From JAHRAW01 sp028066695 (GTDB taxonomy: Bacteria; Pseudomonadota; Gammaproteobacteria; Arenicellales; Poriferihabitantaceae): a stretch of DNA of 64,000 bases. The notes under the pieces were generated by a model. The model did not search any database. It had not been told where the DNA came from and saw nothing but the letters and a program-made list of their open reading frames with translations. Both the position numbers and the translations under genes were made by a program. This document shows positions 58,117-64,000 of this stretch, in pieces. The stretch spans positions 372,001-436,000 of the forward strand of contig OY734803.1 in the NCBI GenBank assembly GCA_963457535.1, given 5' to 3'. Within the stretch, counting starts at the first letter, position 1, and each line of letters opens with the position of its first letter.

Positions 58117-59330
58117 CAGTCCGCGGCATACGGGTCCTGGTGGCCGCGGTAGACCAAGTCGGTGATGCGCGTGGTCCAGTTGCCGTCGGCGTCCTCCACC
58201 ACTTCGCGCAGGTAGAAATTCTGCACCGGAAAGTGGTTGTTGCCGAAACGGAAATCGCCGCGCACCGAGGCAAAGTCGGCGCGCCGCAGCGCCGCGCGCA
58301 CCGCGTCGCGGTCGCGCAAATCGCCGCCGGTGGCGCGCAGCGCGCTGTCAATTAACATGACGCTGTCATACGACTGCGCCGCGTAAAACGACGGATAGTT
58401 GCCGTGCCGCGCCTTGAAATCCGCGACGAATTTTTTGTTCGCCGCATTGTCCAGATCGGGCGCCCAGAACATGGTGCTGTTGGAGCCGAGCACGCCCTCA
58501 ATGCCGGCCGCCTGCAGCCGCGGCAGCGAGAGGGAGTCCACGGTAAACACGCTGTATAACGGCAGGCGGTCTTTCAGCCCGGCCTGCTGGTATTGCTTGA
58601 GGAACGCGCCGCCGGCGCTGCCCGGATAAAAAATGAACAGGCCGTCGGCGCCCGAGGCCGCCGCTTTCGCCAATTCCGCGGAGAAATCCAATTGCCGGTC
58701 GCGCCCCCACTTGGTCATGTCGCGCCCGACCACGCGCCCGCGAAAAGTGCGCTCCACGCCGGCCAGCATGTTTTTTCCGGCGGCGTAATTCGGCAGCATC
58801 ACATACAGCGACTTCACGCCGCGCCGGTTCAGCACCTCGCCGAGCGCCATCGGCGTCTGGTCGTTCTGCCAGGAAGTGGAGAAAAAGTTTTGGTGGCAGC
58901 CCTTGCCGGCGAGTTGCGACGGTCCCGCGTTCGCGCTGATCAGAAATTTATCCGCGTCAAAAACCGTCTTCGCCGAAGCCAGCAGCACATGCGACCAGAT
59001 GTAACCGGCGACAAAATCCACGCGCTCGCGCTTGATCAGTTTGCCGGTCTTTTGCCTGCCGATTTCCGGCTTGAACGCGTCGTCCTCAAAAAACACGCGG
59101 ACTTCGCGCCCGGCCATTTTCCCGCCGAGATGCTCCAGCGCGAGTTCCACGGCGTTTTTCATGTCGGCGCCGATGACGCCGGCCGGCGTGGTCAGCGTGG
59201 TGACGAAACCGATTTTTACCGGATCATCATCCGCGGCGGCGCGGATTGCAAAAGTTCCGGTGAAAAGCGTCGTAACAAAAAGCGCCGCGGAAACGACGGC
59301 GGCGGCGGGAGTTTTCTTTGCGGCGGACAT
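58107..59330 (-). CDS. LIV-type ABC transporter periplasmic binding protein
   Basis: 407-residue binding protein of the Leu/Ile/Val (Peripla_BP_6) family. A Sec signal peptide runs to about AIRAAA; the mature start DDDPVKIGFVTTLTTPAGVI is followed by KNAVELALEHLGGKMAGREV, NDQTPMALGEVLNRRGVKSL and FYAAQSYDSVMLIDSALRAT. Related proteins bind branched-chain amino acids, amides, urea or aromatic acids, so the ligand is open. The neighbouring NCS1 permease hints at nitrogenous compounds. The CAGGAG ribosome site and a TACAAT box lie upstream. First gene of the five-gene operon ending at livF. Confidence 0.9.
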   Translation of the reverse strand: MSAAKKTPAAAVVSAALFVTTLFTGTFAIRAAADDDPVKIGFVTTLTTPAGVIGADMKNAVELALEHLGGKMAGREVRVFFEDDAFKPEIGRQKTGKLIKRERVDFVAGYIWSHVLLASAKTVFDADKFLISANAGPSQLAGKGCHQNFFSTSWQNDQTPMALGEVLNRRGVKSLYVMLPNYAAGKNMLAGVERTFRGRVVGRDMTKWGRDRQLDFSAELAKAAASGADGLFIFYPGSAGGAFLKQYQQAGLKDRLPLYSVFTVDSLSLPRLQAAGIEGVLGSNSTMFWAPDLDNAANKKFVADFKARHGNYPSFYAAQSYDSVMLIDSALRATGGDLRDRDAVRAALRRADFASVRGDFRFGNNHFPVQNFYLREVVEDADGNWTTRITDLVYRGHQDPYAADCAR

Positions 59331-59361
59331 GGCGGGGCTGCTCCTGAGGAAACGGGAAAAT

Positions 59362-59389
59362 GGGGAGGCGCGATTGTAGCCGCCTCCCC
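59362..59389 (-). promoter_or_regulatory. Inverted repeat enclosing the LIV operon -10 box
   Basis: GGGGAGGCG (59362-59370) and CGCCTCCCC (59381-59389) are perfect 9-bp arms. The 10-bp centre holds minus-strand TACAAT (59378-59373) in the GCTACAATC core. It may be an operator over the promoter or a hairpin ending the NCS1 transcript. Confidence 0.6.
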
Positions 59390-59405
59390 CGCCCGCGGGG
59401 GCGAA

Positions 59406-60830
59406 TTAACTCTTCGCCCGCCCCGACATCGCGTAGTGCAGCGCGCCGCCGAGGGCAGCGCCGATGATCCAGCCGTAGCCGCTCAGGTTGGCGAAGCCCG
59501 GATACCACACGGTGGAAACCGCGAACACCGCGGCGATCGCGAGCGCGATCAGCGCGCGGCGGTTCCAGCCGCCGTCGTAGTAATACTTGCCGGACGGGTC
59601 GGTGGAGAACAACTGCTGAATGTCCAGTTGCTGTTCTTTGATCAGGTAGTAGTCCACGATCATGATTCCGTAGACCGGGGCGAGGATTGCGCCGAGCGTG
59701 TTGACGAACGGAAACACGCCCATCTTTGACACCACCGAGACCCACAGCACCGCGAGCACAAAACCGGCGAGCGCGGTGATCATCCCGCCGCCGCGGAAAT
59801 TGATCTTGCGCGGCGCGAGGTTCGCGAGGTCGTAAGCCGGCGGAATGAAGTTGGCGACCATGTTGATGCCGACCGTGGCGGTGAAAAACGCGAAGGCGGC
59901 GACGATGGTCAGCGGCAGACTGTCCACGCGCTCCACCATTTGCGTCGGCTCGGTCAGCGTCTCGCCGAACACCGCGACCGAGCCGGCGGTGACGATCAGC
60001 GCGATGAACGAGAACAGAATGATGTTGCCGACCAGGCCGAACAGGTTGCCCTTGCGCATTTCGGCCTCGCTTTTGACGAAGCGCGAAAAGTCGCCGAAGT
60101 TGATGACCACCGCGGCGAAGTAGGCGACCATGGTGCCGAAGATGGCGAAGAACGCGGCGAGCGCGCCGCCGCTTGCATTGCCGCGGCCGGAGAAGATGTC
60201 GCCAACTTCGGCGAGCAGTCCGCCGCCGGCCTGAAACCAGATGACCGCCATCAGCACGAGCATGACCGCATACACGGCCGGCCCTGCGAAATTGAGGAAG
60301 CGGCGAATCGGATCAATGCCGTTCCAAAACAGCCACACTTGAAAGGCCGCGACCAGAACCAGCGAAAACCAGCCGCTCGCGCTCATGCCGAGCAGCGCCG
60401 GCGCGGACGAGGCGCCGGTCAGCGAGCGAACCAGCAGGTCCACCGCGGTGGAGGCGAAATAAGTTTGCGCGCCATACCAAAAAATCGCGACCACGCCGCG
60501 CACCATCGCCGGAAAATTCGCGCCGATAACGCCCATGCTGGCGCGCGCGAACACCGGATAGGGAATGCCGTGCTTGACGCTCGGGCTGCCGGAGAGGTTG
60601 ACCAGCCACATGATGAAAAAGCCGGCGAGAATGATCGCGGCGAACACCGCCCAGCCGTTCAGTCCGTAGGCGAGAAACAGCGAGGCGGCGAGGGTGTAGC
60701 CGAACAGACTTTGCACGTCGTTTGCCCAGACATTAAAGATCTCAAACCAGCCCCAGGTTTTTTGGTTCGGCGGGGTCGGCGCGAGGTCGCTGTTATACAG
60801 CCTCGGATCTTTGCGGGTGATTTCGGTCAT
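59406..60830 (-). CDS. NCS1 family nucleobase/hydantoin-type transporter
   Basis: 474-residue inner-membrane symporter of the nucleobase-cation-symport 1 family, which carries uracil, allantoin, hydantoins or thiamine precursors with H+ or Na+. The N-terminal MTEITRKDPRLYNSDLAPTP and WGWFEIFNVWANDVQSLFGY, plus KHGIPYPVFARASMGVIGAN, are diagnostic, and about twelve hydrophobic helices follow. The C-terminal LAPVYGIMIVDYYLIKEQQL also fits allantoin/hydantoin permeases. Substrate is unknown. It is upstream of the LIV-type operon on the same strand and divergent from carA; the link to pyrimidine supply (carAB, pyrG) is only suggestive. Confidence 0.9.
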   Translation of the reverse strand: MTEITRKDPRLYNSDLAPTPPNQKTWGWFEIFNVWANDVQSLFGYTLAASLFLAYGLNGWAVFAAIILAGFFIMWLVNLSGSPSVKHGIPYPVFARASMGVIGANFPAMVRGVVAIFWYGAQTYFASTAVDLLVRSLTGASSAPALLGMSASGWFSLVLVAAFQVWLFWNGIDPIRRFLNFAGPAVYAVMLVLMAVIWFQAGGGLLAEVGDIFSGRGNASGGALAAFFAIFGTMVAYFAAVVINFGDFSRFVKSEAEMRKGNLFGLVGNIILFSFIALIVTAGSVAVFGETLTEPTQMVERVDSLPLTIVAAFAFFTATVGINMVANFIPPAYDLANLAPRKINFRGGGMITALAGFVLAVLWVSVVSKMGVFPFVNTLGAILAPVYGIMIVDYYLIKEQQLDIQQLFSTDPSGKYYYDGGWNRRALIALAIAAVFAVSTVWYPGFANLSGYGWIIGAALGGALHYAMSGRAKS

Positions 60831-60863
60831 GGCGGCGTTCGCGGGTGGGTGAAAGGAGCGGCG

Positions 60864-60869
60864 ATTATA
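60864..60869 (-). promoter_or_regulatory. -10 box of the NCS1 transporter gene
   Basis: A consensus minus-strand TATAAT in GCTATAATCGCC, 33 bp before the ATG at 60830. It lies back to back with the carA promoter in a 102-bp divergent region. Confidence 0.55.
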
Positions 60870-60894
60870 GCGGTGAATGGCGGCGCGACGCGGC

Positions 60895-60923
60895 TTGCGC
60901 GACCGCCGCCGGGCGGATATACT
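60895..60923 (+). promoter_or_regulatory. carA promoter, near-leaderless
   Basis: TTGCGC (60895-60900), 17-bp spacer, TATACT (60918-60923). The -10 ends 9 bases before ATG 60933, so the leader would be 0-3 nt with no ribosome site. There is no room for the PyrR/attenuator-type leaders that control carAB elsewhere. Confidence 0.65.
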
Positions 60924-60932
60924 CCGTCCGCC

Positions 60933-62156
60933 ATGGCGAAGTCAGTGGGAAAAAATCGGGGAAAAAACCGCCCCGCTCCCGTTAACTTCCCCGTTAACTC
61001 CCCCCCGGCCCTGCTCGTTCTGGAGGACGGCAGCGTTTTTCGCGGAACTTCCGCCGGCGCGGACGGCCTCGCCGCCGGCGAGGTGGTATTCAACACCGCC
61101 CTGTGCGGCTACCAGGAAATCCTCACCGACCCGTCCTACGCGCGCCAACTGGTGACGCTGACCTGCGCGCACATTGGCAATGTCGGCGCGAACGCGCAGG
61201 ACTTTGAATCGCGCCGCGTGTTTTGCGCCGGGCTGATCGTCAAAAATATCCCGCAACTGCACTGCAACTGGCGCGCCGAGACGAGTCTTCCCGAGTATTT
61301 GCGCGATCACGGCGTGGTGGCGATTTGCGATGTGGACACGCGCCGGCTGACGCGGCTGCTGCGCATCAAGGGCGCGCAGCGTGGCGCGGTGGTCGCCGGC
61401 GCGGACGCCGACTCGGAAAAGAGTTTGCAACTCGCGCTGGAAGCGGCGCGCGCGTTTCCGGGACTTGCCGGCATGGATTTGGCGCGCGAAGTCAGCGCCG
61501 AGAAACCCTACCAATGGAGCGGCGGCGGCGAGTGGCGCGACGGCGAATACGCCAAGGCGCCGCCGGAGAAATTCCGCGTGGTCGCATGCGATTACGGCGT
61601 CAAGCACAACATCCTGCGCCAACTGGCGATGCGCGGCTGCGCGATTGAAGTGTTGCCGGCGCGCGCCACCGCGGAGGAAATTCTGAATCGCAAACCGGAC
61701 GGCGTGTTTCTCTCCAACGGGCCCGGCGACCCGGCGCCGTGCGGTTACGCGGTGGACGCGATTCGCGAATTGCTGGCGCGCAAGGTGCCGCTGTTCGGCA
61801 TCTGCCTCGGCCACCAGTTGCTGGCGCTGGCCGGCGGCGCGCAGACCGAAAAGATGAAATTCGGCCACCACGGCGCCAACCACCCGGTGCGCGATCTGGA
61901 CAGCGGGCGCGTGCTGATCACCAGCCAGAACCACGGCTTTGCGGTGCGCGCCGAATCGCTGCCGGAGCACACCCGCGTCACTCACATTTCGCTGTTTGAC
62001 GGCAGCGTGCAGGGGCTGGAGCGGCTGGACGCGCCGGCGTTTTCGTTTCAGGGGCATCCGGAGGCGAGCCCGGGCCCGCACGACGCGGCCGATTTGTTCG
62101 ACAAATTCGCCGGCATGATGGCCGCGAACATGACCGCCGGAGCGCGGCATGCCTAA
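60933..62156 (+). CDS. carA: Carbamoyl-phosphate synthase, small (glutaminase) subunit
   Basis: 407-residue subunit that hydrolyses glutamine and channels ammonia to CarB, feeding pyrimidine and arginine synthesis. The N-terminal domain begins PPALLVLEDGSVFRGTSAGA and contains EVVFNTALCGYQEILTDPSY. The class I amidotransferase domain has FLSNGPGDPAPC, nucleophile Cys in LFGICLGHQLLALAGG, then HHGANHPVRDLDSGRVLITS and catalytic His/Glu in FSFQGHPEASPGPHDAADLF. About 24 basic residues precede the normal start, but ATG 60933 is the only good start after the promoter. It overlaps carB by 8 bp. Sequence upstream in the same frame is antisense to the NCS1 gene. Confidence 0.96.
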   Translation: MAKSVGKNRGKNRPAPVNFPVNSPPALLVLEDGSVFRGTSAGADGLAAGEVVFNTALCGYQEILTDPSYARQLVTLTCAHIGNVGANAQDFESRRVFCAGLIVKNIPQLHCNWRAETSLPEYLRDHGVVAICDVDTRRLTRLLRIKGAQRGAVVAGADADSEKSLQLALEAARAFPGLAGMDLAREVSAEKPYQWSGGGEWRDGEYAKAPPEKFRVVACDYGVKHNILRQLAMRGCAIEVLPARATAEEILNRKPDGVFLSNGPGDPAPCGYAVDAIRELLARKVPLFGICLGHQLLALAGGAQTEKMKFGHHGANHPVRDLDSGRVLITSQNHGFAVRAESLPEHTRVTHISLFDGSVQGLERLDAPAFSFQGHPEASPGPHDAADLFDKFAGMMAANMTAGARHA

Positions 62157-64000
62157 GCGCGACGACATTCATTCGGTGCTGATCATCGGCGCTGGGCCGA
62201 TCATCATCGGGCAGGCATGCGAGTTTGATTATTCCGGCGCGCAGGCCTGCAAGGCGCTGCGCGAGGAAGGCTGCCGCGTCATTCTGGTCAATTCCAATCC
62301 GGCGACGATAATGACCGATCCGGACTTCGCCGACGACACCTACATTGAACCGCTGGACAGCGGCACACTGCGCGCGATCATTGAGAAGGAGCGCCCGGAC
62401 GCGCTGCTGCCGACCATGGGCGGGCAGACCGCGCTGAACTGCGCGCTGGATTTAAAGCGGCTCGGCGTGCTGGACGAATTCGGCGTGAAGATGATCGGCG
62501 CGAGCGCCGAGTCCATAGACAAGGCCGAAGACCGCCGCCTGTTTCGCAGCGCGATGCAGCGCATCGGCCTTGACACGGTGCGCGGCGAAATCGCCTCTTC
62601 GCTGAGCGAAGCGCATGCGGTGCTGGAAAGCGTCGGTTTTCCGGCGATCATCCGCCCGTCGTTCACGCTCGGCGGCAGCGGCGGCGGCGCGGCTTACAAC
62701 ATGGATGAGTTTGACGAAATCTGCCGGCGCGGGCTGGCCGCGTCTCCGACCGGCAAATTGCTGGTGGAGGAAAGCATTCTCGGCTGGAAGGAATTTGAAA
62801 TGGAAGTGGTGCGCGACCGCGCCGACAACTGCATCATCGTCTGCGCGATTGAAAACTTTGACCCGGTCGGCGTGCACACCGGCGACTCCATCACGCTCGC
62901 GCCGGCGCAGACGCTCACCGACAAGGAATACCAGGTGATGCGCGACGCCAGCATCGCGGTGCTGCGCGAAATCGGCGTGGACACCGGCGGCTCCAATGTG
63001 CAGTTCGCGCAGGACCCGAAGGACGGAACTTTTCGCATCATTGAAATGAACCCGCGCGTGTCGCGCTCGTCGGCGCTCGCTTCCAAGGCGACCGGCTTTC
63101 CGATTGCAAAAGTCGCGGCGAAACTCGCGCTCGGCTTCACGCTGGACGAACTGCAAAACGACATCACCGGCGGCGCCACCCCGGCCTCGTTTGAACCGAG
63201 CATTGATTATGTCGTCACCAAGATCCCGCGGTTTGATTTTGAAAAGTTTCCGCAGGCCGACGCGTCGCTGACCACGCAGATGAAATCGGTCGGCGAAGTC
63301 ATGGCGATCGGGCGCACCTTTCAGGAGTCTTTCCAAAAAGCACTGCGCGGGCTGGAGACCGGCGCCGACGGTCTGGACGAGCGCGCGCCGCCAAAACCAT
63401 CCGTGGACGCGGACGCGCCGGAAGACGCCGGCGAGGAAGAATTGGCAGCGCGTTTGCGCGTGCCGGGGGCCGAGCGGCCGTGGCATTTGGCCGAGGCGTT
63501 TCGGCGCGGCATGAGCATTGATGAGGCGTATGAAATCTGCAAGATTGACAAATGGTTTTTGGCGCAACTCGCCGACTTGGTCGCGACCGAGTCGCGCATC
63601 GCCGAACATGCCGGCAAAACCTCCTCGCTCGCGCCGCATGAATTGCGCGAGTGGAAACAAAAAGGCTTCTCCGACCGGCGCATCGCCGCGCTGCTGCAAA
63701 ACGACGAGGGCGAAGTGCGCGCGCGCCGCAAAAGCGAAAACATTCACCCGGTGTTCAAGCGCGTGGATTCCTGCGCGGCCGAATTTGACGCGGCGACCGC
63801 GTATCTGTATTCCAGTTATGACGAGGAATGCGAAGCCGCGCCGACCGGCCGCAAAAAAATCATGATCCTCGGCGGCGGCCCGAACCGCATCGGCCAGGGA
63901 ATTGAATTTGACTACTGCTGCGTGCACGCCTCCATGGCGCTGCGCGAGGCCGGCTTTGAAACCATTATGGTCAACTGCAACCCGGAAACGGTGTCCACCG
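62149..64000 (+). CDS. carB: Carbamoyl-phosphate synthase, large subunit (3' end beyond window)
   Basis: The first 617 residues of a protein normally about 1070 long. The N-terminal ATP-grasp half is complete: SVLIIGAGPIIIGQACEFDY, VILVNSNPATIMTDPDFADD, ALLPTMGGQTALNCALDL, PSFTLGGSGGGAAYNMDEFD and FRIIEMNPRVSRSSALASKA. The oligomerisation domain follows, and the second carbamate-phosphorylating half begins with IMILGGGPNRIGQGIEFDYC before the window ends. An insertion rich in Asp/Ala (ERAPPKPSVDADAPEDAGEE, near residue 405) is not usual in CarB and is probably a flexible loop. ATG 62149 lies inside carA. Confidence 0.97.
   Translation, partial: MPKRDDIHSVLIIGAGPIIIGQACEFDYSGAQACKALREEGCRVILVNSNPATIMTDPDFADDTYIEPLDSGTLRAIIEKERPDALLPTMGGQTALNCALDLKRLGVLDEFGVKMIGASAESIDKAEDRRLFRSAMQRIGLDTVRGEIASSLSEAHAVLESVGFPAIIRPSFTLGGSGGGAAYNMDEFDEICRRGLAASPTGKLLVEESILGWKEFEMEVVRDRADNCIIVCAIENFDPVGVHTGDSITLAPAQTLTDKEYQVMRDASIAVLREIGVDTGGSNVQFAQDPKDGTFRIIEMNPRVSRSSALASKATGFPIAKVAAKLALGFTLDELQNDITGGATPASFEPSIDYVVTKIPRFDFEKFPQADASLTTQMKSVGEVMAIGRTFQESFQKALRGLETGADGLDERAPPKPSVDADAPEDAGEEELAARLRVPGAERPWHLAEAFRRGMSIDEAYEICKIDKWFLAQLADLVATESRIAEHAGKTSSLAPHELREWKQKGFSDRRIAALLQNDEGEVRARRKSENIHPVFKRVDSCAAEFDAATAYLYSSYDEECEAAPTGRKKIMILGGGPNRIGQGIEFDYCCVHASMALREAGFETIMVNCNPETVST

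Noticed and set aside
59940..60932. A 331-residue upstream extension of carA
   Set aside because: Antisense to the NCS1 transporter and upstream of a good carA promoter; CarA needs none of it.

Overview
The window is about two-thirds GC, densely packed and chromosomal, from a Gram-negative bacterium, most likely a gammaproteobacterium. The case rests on gene order: hemA-prfA-prmC divergent from a TPR lipoprotein-lolB-ispE-tRNA(Gln)-prs-rplY-pth-ychF run, rpsO-pnp, pyrG-kdsA-eno-ftsB, and carA-carB. LolB, KdsA and lipoprotein signals imply an outer membrane with LPS. Three complete ABC uptake operons and a DddP-like enzyme of the DMSP-lyase type suggest a marine or host-associated heterotroph living on peptides, amino acids and osmolytes. 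That lifestyle is inference.

Layout. 1-3000: central carbon metabolism (gap, cut by the window edge, and tkt). 3146-8243: a small chemosensory operon of the pilus/ChpA type (CheW-like, PilJ-like receptor, degenerate ChpA-like protein) coupled to an inositol-monophosphatase-family gene. 8391-14273: a dipeptide/oligopeptide ABC operon with a Tat-exported binding protein and a fused double ATPase. 14618-18862: a general amino-acid ABC operon (aapJQMP). 19073-21960: a secreted fibronectin-III/dockerin-like protein split by a -1 frameshift. 21957-24741: a DNA glycosylase and a two-component system. 24768-27190: pnp and rpsO. 27356-31941: asd, serA-like, serC and a DUF1015 gene. 31987-43166: the conserved translation, heme and isoprenoid block with tRNA-Gln. 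43169-47864: a NorD-type VWA protein, the DddP-like enzyme, ferrochelatase and a small CbiX/SirB protein. 47880-53645: ftsB-eno, a type II restriction-modification pair inserted in the operon, then kdsA-pyrG. 53850-54662: dapB. 54672-60830: a branched-chain amino-acid/amide-type ABC operon and an NCS1 permease. 60933-64000: carA and the start of carB.

Genome style. Neighbouring genes are very often joined by 1-4 base start/stop overlaps (ATGA, GTGA, TGATG, TAATG), so translational coupling is the rule. Many promoters share a -10 core GCTACAATC with a GC-rich discriminator, and several lie so close to the start codon that the mRNA should be leaderless or nearly so. All three ABC operons carry strong hairpins directly after the binding-protein gene. 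A family of A-rich/CCGCGG short tandem repeats recurs next to ABC transporter genes.

Most worth following up: the pseudokinase-like ChpA homologue and its coupling to a phosphatase; the restriction-modification pair inside pyrG-kdsA-eno-ftsB; the DddP-like protein that keeps all the residues I recall as diagnostic; the frameshifted Fn3-dockerin protein; and the 10-bp phased A-tract/G-run array between pyrG and dapB. I see no CRISPR array, rRNA, transposase or prophage gene.
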